DNA of 9,554 nt from Deltaproteobacteria bacterium (GTDB taxonomy: Bacteria > Myxococcota_A > UBA9160 > PR03): positions 1 to 9,554 of the forward strand of contig JAGSPS010000101.1 in NCBI GenBank assembly GCA_018262315.1. The letters run 5' to 3'. A program made the position numbers and the translations under genes. Below, piece after piece: positions 1-8,849 of the stretch (positions are counted from its first letter, which is position 1; the number at the start of each line of letters is the position of its first letter). Under the pieces are notes generated by a model. The model was not told the origin of the DNA. It saw nothing but the letters and a program-made list of their open reading frames with translations, and did no database searches.

Positions 1-44
1 GCCGGGCGAGTCCGCGCGCGCGACGAAGCAGGAGAGGGGACCCG

Positions 45-48
<4 letters not shown>
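1..48 (+). CDS. possible 3' end of an upstream gene (very tentative)
   Basis: Frame 1 is open from the window edge to a TGA at 46-48 and would encode AGRVRARDEAGEGTR before the stop. That stop overlaps the GTG start of pilB as GTGA, the kind of overlap seen in translationally coupled operons. Fifteen codons are too few to identify a product, and open frames are common in DNA this GC-rich, so this could be chance. If real, pilB is not the first gene of its operon and its promoter lies further upstream. Confidence 0.22.
30..34 (+). promoter_or_regulatory. ribosome binding site of pilB
   Basis: AGGAG lies 10 nt before the GTG at 45, and a second purine block (AGGGGA, 35-40) follows it. It supports GTG at 45 as the pilB start, since the encoded N-terminus MNERIGELLV begins the MshEN-type domain directly. 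Confidence 0.6.
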
Positions 49-1743
<1,695 letters not shown>

Positions 1744-1745
<2 letters not shown>

Positions 1746-1748
1746 GAG
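1744..1748 (+). promoter_or_regulatory. ribosome binding site of pilT overlapping the pilB stop codon
   Basis: AGGAG shares two bases with the pilB TAG stop (1743-1745) and sits 9 nt before the pilT ATG at 1758. Ribosomes finishing pilB therefore terminate on the pilT initiation region. This suggests translational coupling and a tied extension-to-retraction ATPase ratio, which is an inference. Confidence 0.7.
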
Positions 1749-1757
1749 TCTCGATCC

Positions 1758-2861
1758 ATGGCGAATCTCCACCAACTGTTGAAGGCGATGATCGAGAAGG
1801 GGGCGAGCGACCTCCACATCACCACCAACTCGCCGCCGCAGCTCCGCATCGACGGCAAGTTGCAGCCGCTCCAGATGCCGCCGCTTTCGCCCGCCGACAC
1901 CAAGCAGGTCTGTTATTCGATCCTCACTGACGCCCAGAAGCACCGTTTCGAGGAGAACAGCGAACTCGACCTCTCGTTCGGCGTGCGCGGGCTCTCGCGG
2001 TTTCGCGCCAACGTCTTCATGCAGCGCGGCGCCGTCGCCGGTGCGTTCCGCTCGATTCCCTACAAGGTGATGACGATGGAAGAGCTGGGCCTGCCGAAGG
2101 CCGTACTCGACATCACCAAGAAGCCCCGCGGCCTGGTGCTGGTGACCGGCCCGACGGGATCGGGCAAGTCGACGACGCTCGCCTCCATCATCGACCGCAT
2201 CAACATCGAGCGCCACGACCACATCGTGACGGTCGAGGACCCGATCGAGTACCTGCACCCGCACAAGAACTGCCTGGTGAACCAGCGCGAGGTGGGTGCG
2301 GACACCAAGAGCTTCACCAACGCGCTCAAGTACATCCTGCGCCAGGACCCGGACGTGGTGCTGATCGGGGAGATGCGCGATCTCGAGACGATCGAAGCCG
2401 CGCTCACCGTGGCGGAGACCGGGCATCTCGCGTTTGCGACGCTGCACACCAACTCCTGCGTGCAGACCATCAACCGCATCGTGGACGTGTTCCCGCCCTA
2501 CCAGCAGTCGCAGGTGCGCGCGCAGCTCTCCTTCGTGCTGGAAGGGGTGATGTGCCAGTCGCTGCTGCCGCGCGCCAATGGGCCGGGGCGCGCGCTCTCG
2601 CTCGAGCTGATGATTCCGAATCCCGCGATCCGGAACCTGATCCGCGAGGACAAGATCCACCAGATCTACTCGCAGATGCAGATTGGGCAGGAAAAGTTCG
2701 GGATGCAGACGATGAACCAGTCGCTGGCGTCGCTCTTCCAACGCCGGCTGATCAGTCTCGAAGATGCGATGGCCCGCAGCCACGACCAGGAAGAACTCAA
2801 GACCTTGATCGGCGGCGGCAACGCCAGCGCGATCAGTCGCCGCATGGTGGGCGCGGCCTGA
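1758..2861 (+). CDS. pilT: PilT, type IV pilus retraction ATPase
   Basis: Cytoplasmic hexameric ATPase that depolymerises the pilus and so drives twitching or social motility. The 367 residues are slightly longer than the roughly 345 of the Pseudomonas protein, mostly because of a C-terminal tail after about residue 345. The N-terminal PAS-like domain carries the family signature ASDLHIT (16-22). The motor domain has Walker A GPTGSGKST (131-139), Asp box DPIEYLH (161-167), Walker B LIGEMRD (202-208, catalytic E205) and His box HLAFATLHTN (223-232). The PilT-specific AIRNLIRE motif at 290-297, needed for retraction in characterised PilT, is intact. There is no tetracysteine zinc site, which separates it from PilB. 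The AIRNLIRE motif and the position between pilB and pilC favour PilT over PilU. Confidence 0.96.
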   Translation: MANLHQLLKAMIEKGASDLHITTNSPPQLRIDGKLQPLQMPPLSPADTKQVCYSILTDAQKHRFEENSELDLSFGVRGLSRFRANVFMQRGAVAGAFRSIPYKVMTMEELGLPKAVLDITKKPRGLVLVTGPTGSGKSTTLASIIDRINIERHDHIVTVEDPIEYLHPHKNCLVNQREVGADTKSFTNALKYILRQDPDVVLIGEMRDLETIEAALTVAETGHLAFATLHTNSCVQTINRIVDVFPPYQQSQVRAQLSFVLEGVMCQSLLPRANGPGRALSLELMIPNPAIRNLIREDKIHQIYSQMQIGQEKFGMQTMNQSLASLFQRRLISLEDAMARSHDQEELKTLIGGGNASAISRRMVGAA

Positions 2862-2893
2862 CGCCGCGTTCGCAGGACGCAGCTCACCAAACC

Positions 2894-2900
2894 GAGGGAG
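2894..2900 (+). promoter_or_regulatory. ribosome binding site of pilC
   Basis: GAGGGAG lies 7 nt before the ATG at 2908 in the 46-nt pilT-pilC gap. It fixes the start of the canonical PilC N-terminus MPVFAWEGRT. I see no convincing terminator or promoter in the gap; the only hairpin candidate has a 4-bp stem. Confidence 0.65.
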
Positions 2901-2907
2901 ACAAGCA

Positions 2908-4119
2908 ATGCCGGTATTCGCCTGGGAAGGGCGCACCCGTCAGGGGCAGTTGAAGAAGGGCGTCGTGGAGGCGGCCACGGAAGCGGCCGCGATGATGCAG
3001 CTCCGTGCGCAAGCCATCATCCCCGTCTCGGTCAAGCCGAAGGCGGCGAACAGTGGGGGCGGCTTCAGTCTCTTCAAGAAGGGCGTGAAGACGCGCGAGC
3101 TGGTCGTGTTCACCCGCCAGTTCGCCACGATGATCGACGCCGGCCTGCCGCTGGTGCAATGCCTCGAGATCCAGGCCGAGCAGCAGGAAAACAAGAGCTT
3201 CGGGGAGACGCTCGGGCGCGTGAAGAACGACGTCGAGCAGGGCTCTACCTTCGCCGATTCGCTCGCGAAGCACCCGCGCATCTTCGACGAACTCTATGTG
3301 AACCTGGTCACCGCCGGTGAGATCGGCGGCGTGCTCGACACGATCCTCAACCGCCTCTCGGCCTATCTCGAGAAGGCCGACAGCCTGAAGCGCAAGGTCA
3401 AGAGCGCGATGGTCTACCCCAGCACCGTGATGGTGGTCGCAATCGGCGTGTTGGCGTTGCTGCTGATCAAGGTGATTCCGGTCTTCGAGAAGATGTTCAA
3501 GGACTTCGGAGGCGAGCTCCCCGCGCCGACGCAGATGGTGATCAACCTCAGCAACTGGATGCAGCATTGGATCCTCGTGATCCTCGCGGTGGCCGTGGCG
3601 ATCGGCGTCGCCTACGTCCAGGCGCGCCGCCGCTCGCCGCGCTTCCGGTACCAGACCGACGCGATCTTCCTGAAGCTGCCGCTGTTCGGGGCGCTGCTGC
3701 GCAAGGTCGCGGTGGCTCGCTTCAGCCGCACCTTCTCGACGATGCTCTCCTCGGGCGTGCCGATCCTCGACGCGCTCGAGATCTGCGCGAAGACCTCTGG
3801 CAACAAGGTGATCGAAGCGGGTCTCCAGAAGGTCCGTTCCGCGATTTCGGAGGGCAAGACCATCGCCGAACCGCTGAAGGCGGTCGGCGTGTTCCCGGGC
3901 ATGGTGGTGCAGATGATCGCGGTCGGTGAGCAGACCGGCGCGATGGACGCGATGCTCGCCAAGCTCGCCGACTTCTACGACGACGAAGTCGACGCGGCGG
4001 TGGACGGCCTCACCTCGATGCTCGAACCGCTGATGATGGTGTTCCTCGGCGGCAGCATCGGCACCATCCTGATCGCCATGTACCTGCCGATCTTCAAGAT
4101 CGCGGAGGCAGTGAAGTAG
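2908..4119 (+). CDS. pilC: PilC, type IV pilus inner-membrane platform protein
   Basis: Polytopic inner-membrane protein on which PilB and PilT act to insert or remove pilins. At 403 residues it has the usual family length. The start PVFAWEGRTRQG is the standard PilC/GspF opening. Two T2SSF repeats are visible, about residues 66-189 and 269-391. Each opens with the same kind of sequence (FTRQFATMIDAGLPL at 68-82, FSRTFSTMLSSGVPI at 272-286) and ends near a hydrophobic helix. Predicted membrane segments are at about 172-190, 220-238 and 374-395. The YPSTVM motif (170-175) before the first helix and YLPIF (392-396) at the end are family hallmarks. The context (pilT before, pilS 11 nt after) favours PilC over GspF. 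Confidence 0.96.
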   Translation: MPVFAWEGRTRQGQLKKGVVEAATEAAAMMQLRAQAIIPVSVKPKAANSGGGFSLFKKGVKTRELVVFTRQFATMIDAGLPLVQCLEIQAEQQENKSFGETLGRVKNDVEQGSTFADSLAKHPRIFDELYVNLVTAGEIGGVLDTILNRLSAYLEKADSLKRKVKSAMVYPSTVMVVAIGVLALLLIKVIPVFEKMFKDFGGELPAPTQMVINLSNWMQHWILVILAVAVAIGVAYVQARRRSPRFRYQTDAIFLKLPLFGALLRKVAVARFSRTFSTMLSSGVPILDALEICAKTSGNKVIEAGLQKVRSAISEGKTIAEPLKAVGVFPGMVVQMIAVGEQTGAMDAMLAKLADFYDDEVDAAVDGLTSMLEPLMMVFLGGSIGTILIAMYLPIFKIAEAVK

Positions 4120-4130
4120 CCGGGACGGTC

Positions 4131-5825
4131 GTGGCCGCGGACGCGTCGCAAAGCGCCGAGACCGCGGGCCTGCTGCGGCACCGGATGCTCCCGCTGCTCG
4201 CGGGACGTCTGGTGCTGGCGCTCGTGATCCTCGTCGGGGCGCTGGCGCTGACCGCCGAGCGAGCGCGCGAGGGCGCGGTCGCGCCGGAGCGCGGGCTCTA
4301 CACGACCGTCATCCTCGCGTTCGTCTCGACGATCTTCGCGGCGGGCGCGAACGGCCCGCTGCGCCGGCGCCGCTCGTTCGCCGCGGTGCAGCTCGCCTCC
4401 GACGTCGCGATCGTCTCCGCGCTCGTCCACTTCTCGGGCGGCGCCGAGTCGTTCTTCGCGTTCCTCTACGTACCGATCACGGTGTACGCCGCGCTGCTCT
4501 TCGGACGCCGCGGTGCCTACGCGGCCAGCGCGCTCGGGGCGGCGGGCTATGGCAGCGTGCTGTTGCTAGCGCGCTGGGAGTCGATGGCTCGCGGCGGGGA
4601 GAGCGCCGATCCGGTGCAGCTCGCCGTGTGGGGCGTCAACGCGGGCGCGCTGATGCTGGTGGCGTTGCTCGCCAGCGCGCTGTCGCGCGAGCGCGATCGC
4701 GCGGGCCGCGCGCTCGCCGCGACGACCCGCGATCTCGCGAGTCTGCAGCGGCTGCACCAGCGCACCGTGGAGAGCTTGACGAGTGGTCTCATCACCACCG
4801 ATCCCGCTGGCCGCATCACCTCGTGGAATCCCGAAGCCGAACGCATCACCGGCGCACGCGCCGCCGAGGTGTTGGGCCAGGCGCTCGACGACGTGATTCC
4901 GGGCGCGCGCGCGGGCGCGCTCGAGGCGGCGGGAAGCGGCGAGCGGGGCCGGGCGCGCCTGCGGCATCGCAATCGCCGCGGCGAGGATCTGCACCTCGGC
5001 ATCGCCGGTTCGCTGCTGCGCGCCGGCGACGATGATCCCGGCGGCTACGTCGTGATCTTCCAGGACGTCACGAAAGTGGTCGAGATGGAAGCCGAACTGC
5101 GCCGGCACGAGCGGTTGGCGGGCATCGGTCAGCTCGCGGCGGATCTCGCCCATGAGATCCGCAACCCGCTGGCGGCGATCTCGGGCTCGATCCAGATCCT
5201 CGAGGGAGGCGCCGCGGGCGACGAGTCGGACGAAGCGCGGCGCCTGATGACCATCGTGGTGCGCGAGACGGATCGCTTGAACGCGCTGATCACCGATTTC
5301 CTTCAGTTCGCGCGGCCCGCCAAGGCCAGGCCCGAGCCGGTGGCGATCGCGGAGGTGCTGCTCGACATGGCGCAGCTCTTCGAATCCGTGCGACCCGCGG
5401 CGGTGCAGCTCGTCGTCGATGCGAAGCCGGAGCTGCGCGTGCTCGCCGACGACCGCCAGCTTCGCCAGCTGCTCTGGAACCTGTTCCTCAACGCGGTGCA
5501 GGCGATGCCGGACGGCGGGCGCCTCGAGATCCGCGCGCAGCGCGCCGAAGCTCAAGCCGCCTCCGGGGAGCGCCGAAACGGGAACGCGGAGGGGCCGCAC
5601 TGGGTCGAGATCCAGGTCGCCGATACCGGGACCGGGATCCCCGAGGACGTCCTCGAACGCATCTTCGATCCCTTCTTCACCACGAAGAAGGAGGGGTCGG
5701 GCCTCGGTCTGGCGACCGTACACCGAATCGTGGAAGGGAATGGGGGCCACGTGAGGGTCGAGAGCGCCGTCGGTCGCGGCACCCGCTTCTGCGTGCGGCT
5801 CCCCGCTGCGGAGCGGACACGATGA
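4131..5825 (+). CDS. pilS: PilS, membrane-bound sensor histidine kinase
   Basis: Sensor kinase that phosphorylates PilR; in Pseudomonas PilS senses PilA levels through its membrane helices. The 564 residues contain about six hydrophobic segments in the first 185 residues (roughly 20-41, 57-72, 84-101, 106-124, 130-147, 165-185), a topology like characterised PilS. A PAS domain follows (about 205-318, with SGLITTDPAGRITSWN), then HisKA with phospho-acceptor H341 in the H-box LAHEIRNPLAAI. The ATPase domain has N-box WNLFLNAVQAM (N450, N454), G1 DTGTG (498-502), F-box FDPFFTTK (512-519) and G2 GSGLGL (522-527), so all catalytic motifs are intact. The GTG start at 4131 has only a weak GGGA upstream. 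ATG at 4185 is an alternative that would begin just before the first helix. The stop overlaps the pilR start by 4 nt. Confidence 0.92.
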   Translation: MAADASQSAETAGLLRHRMLPLLAGRLVLALVILVGALALTAERAREGAVAPERGLYTTVILAFVSTIFAAGANGPLRRRRSFAAVQLASDVAIVSALVHFSGGAESFFAFLYVPITVYAALLFGRRGAYAASALGAAGYGSVLLLARWESMARGGESADPVQLAVWGVNAGALMLVALLASALSRERDRAGRALAATTRDLASLQRLHQRTVESLTSGLITTDPAGRITSWNPEAERITGARAAEVLGQALDDVIPGARAGALEAAGSGERGRARLRHRNRRGEDLHLGIAGSLLRAGDDDPGGYVVIFQDVTKVVEMEAELRRHERLAGIGQLAADLAHEIRNPLAAISGSIQILEGGAAGDESDEARRLMTIVVRETDRLNALITDFLQFARPAKARPEPVAIAEVLLDMAQLFESVRPAAVQLVVDAKPELRVLADDRQLRQLLWNLFLNAVQAMPDGGRLEIRAQRAEAQAASGERRNGNAEGPHWVEIQVADTGTGIPEDVLERIFDPFFTTKKEGSGLGLATVHRIVEGNGGHVRVESAVGRGTRFCVRLPAAERTR

Positions 5826-7213
5826 GTGCCAGCGCGCGGCTTCTCGTCGTCGACGACGAGCGCAGCATGCGCGAATTCCTGGAGATCCTGCTGCGCAAGG
5901 AGGGCTACGACGTCACCACCGTGGGCGACGTCGACGCTGCGCTGGTGGCGCTCGACTCCGACGACTTCGACCTCGTCATCTCCGACATCCAGATGCCCGG
6001 CAAGTCCGGCCTCGATCTGCTGCGGAGCATCCGCGAGGCGCAGGGCGACGCGCTCGTCGTCATGATCACCGCCTTCGCCACCACCGAGACCGCGATCGCC
6101 GCGATGAAGGAGGGCGCCTACGACTATCTGACCAAGCCCTTCAAGGTCGACGAGATCAAGCTGGTGGTGCACAAGGCGCTCGAGAAGAAGCTGCTCACCA
6201 GCGAGAACGCGCGGCTGCGCTTCGAACTGCGCAGCGAACGGCAGCAGCGTCCGCTGGTCGGCAACAGTCCGCGCATGCAGCAGGTCTACGAGATGGTGGC
6301 GCGCATTGCGCCCACCAAGACCAATGTGCTGATCGCCGGCGAGAGCGGCACCGGAAAGGAACTGGTGGCGCGCGCGATCCACGCCGAGAGCGACCGGGCC
6401 GCGTCGCCGTTCGTGGCGCTCAACTGCGGGGCGATTCCCGAGAACCTGCTCGAATCCGAACTCTTCGGGCACGTGAAGGGCGCCTTCACCGGCGCCGTCG
6501 GCAACAAGGCCGGCCTCTTCGAGATGGCCGACGGCGGGACGTTGTTCCTCGACGAGGTGGGCGAACTGACGCTGCCGCTCCAGGTGAAACTGTTGCGTGT
6601 GTTGCAGGAGAAGACGATCCGGCGCGTCGGGGGCACCTCCGATCGCCGCGTGGACGTGCGCATTCTCGCCGCGACCAATCGCCGCCTCGAAGACGAAGTC
6701 GCCGCGGGGCGCTTCCGCGAGGATCTCTACTACCGCTTGAACGTGATCCAGCTCGAGTTGCCGCCGCTGCGCGAGCGCATGGAAGATCTGCCACTGCTGG
6801 TCCATCACTTCGTCGAGAAATACGGGCGCGAGCTTTCCAAGGTGGTGCGCGGGGTCTCGGAGGAGGCGCTGGCGTGCCTGCGCGCGCACGCCTGGCCCGG
6901 CAATGTTCGCGAACTGGAGAACGGCATCGAGCGCGCGGTCGCGCTCTCGCGCGGCGAGTGGATCGAGGCCGAGGCGTTGCCGCCCAGCGTGCGACAGCAG
7001 GCCGAAGAGCGGCCGGGCGCCCGGCTCCCGCAGGGCAACATCGATCTCGACAACCTGGTCGCGGACTACGAGCGTGGCCTGCTGCTCGGCGCGCTGAAGC
7101 GCTCGGGCGGCGTGAAGAAGCGCGCGGCGCAGTCGCTCGGCATCTCGTTCCGCTCCTTCCGCTACCGGCTCGAGAAGCTGGGCCTCGACGACGACCCCGG
7201 CCTCCCCGAGTAG
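5822..7213 (+). CDS. pilR: PilR, NtrC-family sigma-54-dependent response regulator
   Basis: Cytoplasmic transcription activator that, when phosphorylated by PilS, opens sigma-54 promoters such as that of pilA in Pseudomonas and Geobacter. The 463 residues form three intact domains. The receiver has D11/D12, phospho-acceptor D55, T83 and K105. The AAA+ domain has Walker A GESGTGKE (173-180), the sigma-54 contact loop GAFTGA (220-225) and Walker B LFLDE (241-245). A Fis-type helix-turn-helix lies at about 413-453 and ends with the typical SLGISFRSFRYRLEKLGL. The ATG at 5822 overlaps the pilS TGA as ATGA, so translation is probably coupled. A match to its expected target class lies at 8818-8833. 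It could regulate other genes too, but the pilS overlap makes the assignment firm. Confidence 0.95.
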   Translation: MSASARLLVVDDERSMREFLEILLRKEGYDVTTVGDVDAALVALDSDDFDLVISDIQMPGKSGLDLLRSIREAQGDALVVMITAFATTETAIAAMKEGAYDYLTKPFKVDEIKLVVHKALEKKLLTSENARLRFELRSERQQRPLVGNSPRMQQVYEMVARIAPTKTNVLIAGESGTGKELVARAIHAESDRAASPFVALNCGAIPENLLESELFGHVKGAFTGAVGNKAGLFEMADGGTLFLDEVGELTLPLQVKLLRVLQEKTIRRVGGTSDRRVDVRILAATNRRLEDEVAAGRFREDLYYRLNVIQLELPPLRERMEDLPLLVHHFVEKYGRELSKVVRGVSEEALACLRAHAWPGNVRELENGIERAVALSRGEWIEAEALPPSVRQQAEERPGARLPQGNIDLDNLVADYERGLLLGALKRSGGVKKRAAQSLGISFRSFRYRLEKLGLDDDPGLPE

Positions 7214-7228
7214 CGCGGCCGCATCGTC

Positions 7229-8791
7229 GTGCCCGCATCCAGCGTGCGCGGTGGCCTGCTCACCGAAGTGGTCGTGAGCCTCGGGCTCGTGATGCTCGCG
7301 GCCACCGTGGTGCTCGCCTCCCTGTTGCTCCAGCACAACGAGGCGCGCCTGCGCGATCTGCTGGGACGCGCGCTGCTCGCCGAAGCCCGCGCGCTCCCCG
7401 AGCAGGACCGCTCCCTGATACCCGGCACCGCATGGTGGCGGGTCGGAGCAAAGGGTGCTGCGGAGTCGATCGGGACCAGCCGCGAACGCATCGACGCGAC
7501 GACCGAGAAGCTCGCAGACGATGCGCGCGCGAGCGGCACCTCGCTGGTGCGACCGGGCGCACCCTGGGAGGCGATCCGCTTCGCGACGCCGGCGCCGGGC
7601 GGCGAGGTCGTGGTGGCGCGGCTGCCCGCCGACGCATCGCTGCGGCTGCGCGCCGCGCCGCTCGCGCTCGTCGCGGCGCTGCTGGCGCTCGACGTCGTCG
7701 TGTTCACCGCGTTCGGCGCGTCGCTGCTGCGGCGCCGCGTGGTGGCGCCGCTCGAACGGCTGGCCGCCGCCGCGCGCTCGCTCGGCGAGGGCGGCTTCGA
7801 GACGCGGCTTCCGGTCGAGGGACCGCGCGAAGCGGCCGAGGTGGCCGCTGCCTTCAACGCGATGAGCGAGGCGCTCGAACGGCGCACGCTGGCGCTCGAG
7901 AAGGCGGTTGCCGACCTGCGCGACGTCAACGCCGAACTGCGTGTCGCGCGCAGCGGGCTCGACCGCGCCCAGCGCCTCGCGGCGGTAGGGCGTCTCGCGG
8001 CCGGCGTCGCCCACGAAGTCGGCAATCCGCTCGCGGCGCTGCTGGCGTTCCTCGGCGTCGCGCAGCGCGACACCGGAATGGGAGACGACACGCGAACACA
8101 CCTCGCGCGCGCCGCGCAGCAGGGCGAACGGGTGCGGCGCATCCTGCGCCAGCTGCTCGAGTTCTCGCGTCCGCCGCGCATGGAGAGCGTGCCGGTGGAC
8201 GTCGCGGCGCTCGCCGAGGAGGCGATCGCGCTGGTGCGCGCGCAGCGGCGTTACGCGTCGGTCGAGTTCGCGGTGTTGCGCGAGGGGGAGCCGCCGGTGG
8301 GCCGCGGCGATCCGGGCGCCGTCGCGCAGATTCTGCTGAATCTGTTGCTCAATGCGGCCGACGCCGTCACGTCCTGCGAGCCGGGCGCGGGCGTGGTGCA
8401 GCTGCGGGTGCGCGGCGCGCCGTTCGCGGTGCGCAGCGGCGAGTCGCGCGAGGAGGCGGCGGCGCGCGGCGAGGCCGACGCCGTCGAGTGCGTGGTCGCC
8501 GACCAGGGTTCCGGAATCGCCCCCGAGGACGCCGAGCGGCTCTTCGATCCGTTCTTCACGACCAAGCCTGCGGGCGAGGGGACGGGGCTCGGGCTCGCGA
8601 ACTCGTTGCGTCTGGCCGAAGAGCTGTCGGGTGCGCTCGAGCTGGTCGAGCCGCCCGAGGGCTTCCGCACCGCCTTCTGCCTGCGTCTCCAGGCGGCCGT
8701 CCGCACCGCAAGCGGCTTCGCAGTACGCAAGGAGTTGCGGGGCGAAGCGGCCTCCGGCGAACCGGCAACTCAGGGAAAAACCAATGTGTGA
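7229..8791 (+). CDS. second membrane sensor histidine kinase, HAMP-containing, NtrB/PilS-like core
   Basis: A 520-residue kinase of unknown specificity. It has one membrane helix near the N-terminus (about 12-33), a presumed periplasmic region (about 34-143) that I do not recognise, a second helix (about 144-163) and a HAMP-like linker (about 164-220), then HisKA with H262 in GVAHEVGNPLAALLAF. The ATPase domain shows N-box LLNLLLNAADAV (N375), G1 DQGSG (425-429), F-box FDPFFTTK (439-446) and G2 GEGTGLGL (449-456). All catalytic motifs are present. An Arg/Glu/Ala-rich insert (about 395-418) separates the N- and G1-boxes, and about 30 tail residues follow the core. GTG at 7229, 15 nt after pilR, has no clear Shine-Dalgarno; GTGs at 7244 and 7268 are alternatives. 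No partner regulator is adjacent except PilR. Unlike PilS it has two helices, no PAS domain and an extracytoplasmic domain, so it is not a duplicate of it. Confidence 0.88.
   Translation: MPASSVRGGLLTEVVVSLGLVMLAATVVLASLLLQHNEARLRDLLGRALLAEARALPEQDRSLIPGTAWWRVGAKGAAESIGTSRERIDATTEKLADDARASGTSLVRPGAPWEAIRFATPAPGGEVVVARLPADASLRLRAAPLALVAALLALDVVVFTAFGASLLRRRVVAPLERLAAAARSLGEGGFETRLPVEGPREAAEVAAAFNAMSEALERRTLALEKAVADLRDVNAELRVARSGLDRAQRLAAVGRLAAGVAHEVGNPLAALLAFLGVAQRDTGMGDDTRTHLARAAQQGERVRRILRQLLEFSRPPRMESVPVDVAALAEEAIALVRAQRRYASVEFAVLREGEPPVGRGDPGAVAQILLNLLLNAADAVTSCEPGAGVVQLRVRGAPFAVRSGESREEAAARGEADAVECVVADQGSGIAPEDAERLFDPFFTTKPAGEGTGLGLANSLRLAEELSGALELVEPPEGFRTAFCLRLQAAVRTASGFAVRKELRGEAASGEPATQGKTNV
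8732..8771 (+). repeat. inverted repeat (possible hairpin) at the 3' end of the second kinase gene
   Basis: GAGTTGC at 8732-8738 is exactly complementary to GCAACTC at 8765-8771. After one mismatch the pairing resumes for two bases (GG with CC), and a small GCC/GGC stem is possible inside the loop. It lies in the last codons of the kinase gene, about 47 bases before the sigma-54 element. There is no following T-run on either strand, so it does not look like an intrinsic terminator. It could stabilise or attenuate the upstream mRNA, or be chance in GC-rich DNA. Confidence 0.35.
8772..8776 (+). promoter_or_regulatory. alternative Shine-Dalgarno for an upstream pilin start at 8784
   Basis: AGGGA lies 7 nt before ATG 8784. 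That ATG is in frame with the pilin gene, with no stop between 8784 and 8850, and overlaps the stop codon of the preceding kinase (TGA 8789-8791). It would give a leader of 36 residues instead of 14, rich in Arg/Lys. Cleavage at the prepilin site would yield the same mature protein. It could be used only on read-through transcripts from the upstream operon. Confidence 0.35.
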
Positions 8792-8817
8792 CAGTGAGTT
8801 GAAAAGAAACGCGAGCG

Positions 8818-8833
8818 TGGCACGAGGCTTGCG
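8818..8833 (+). promoter_or_regulatory. sigma-54 (RpoN) -24/-12 promoter for the minor pilin gene
   Basis: TGGCACGAGGCTTGCG matches the sigma-54 consensus TGGCACG-N4-TTGC(A/T) at every position but the last. The -24 GG (8819-8820) and -12 GC (8831-8832) are separated by exactly 10 bases, the required spacing. It lies in a locally A-rich stretch (about 8771-8840) within otherwise GC-rich DNA, and the sigma-54 activator PilR is encoded about 1.6 kb upstream. The expected transcription start is near 8844, about 6 nt before ATG 8850. I could not find convincing PilR-binding (TGTC-type) repeats upstream; any would lie inside the kinase gene. Confidence 0.85.
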
Positions 8834-8840
8834 AAAGAGG
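8834..8840 (+). promoter_or_regulatory. apparent ribosome binding site of the minor pilin gene
   Basis: AAAGAGG lies 9 nt before ATG 8850, a normal spacing. It lies upstream of the transcription start predicted from the sigma-54 element (about 8844). It could therefore serve only transcripts that initiate further upstream, unless the real start is unusually close to the -12 box. Confidence 0.45.
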
Positions 8841-8849
8841 CGGGTCGCG

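Noticed and set aside
2862..2907. Possible terminator between pilT and pilC
   Set aside because: Only a 4-bp GCGT/ACGC stem can be drawn, with no T-run after it. pilC has a good Shine-Dalgarno and probably belongs to the same transcript.
6294..6312. TGGTGGCGCGCATTGCGCC inside pilR as a second sigma-54 promoter
   Set aside because: The GG-to-GC spacing is wrong (11 or 8 bases instead of 10), and it is in the middle of the coding sequence.
8783..8797. ATGTGTGACAGTGAG as a PilR-binding TGTC-type site
   Set aside because: It holds only a single partial TGTCA match on the minus strand, not repeated, and lies too close to the promoter for a typical enhancer-like site.
6874..8802. 642-codon plus-strand open frame overlapping pilR and the second kinase
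   Set aside because: The translation is dominated by Arg and Ala. It overlaps two genes whose catalytic motifs are all in other frames.
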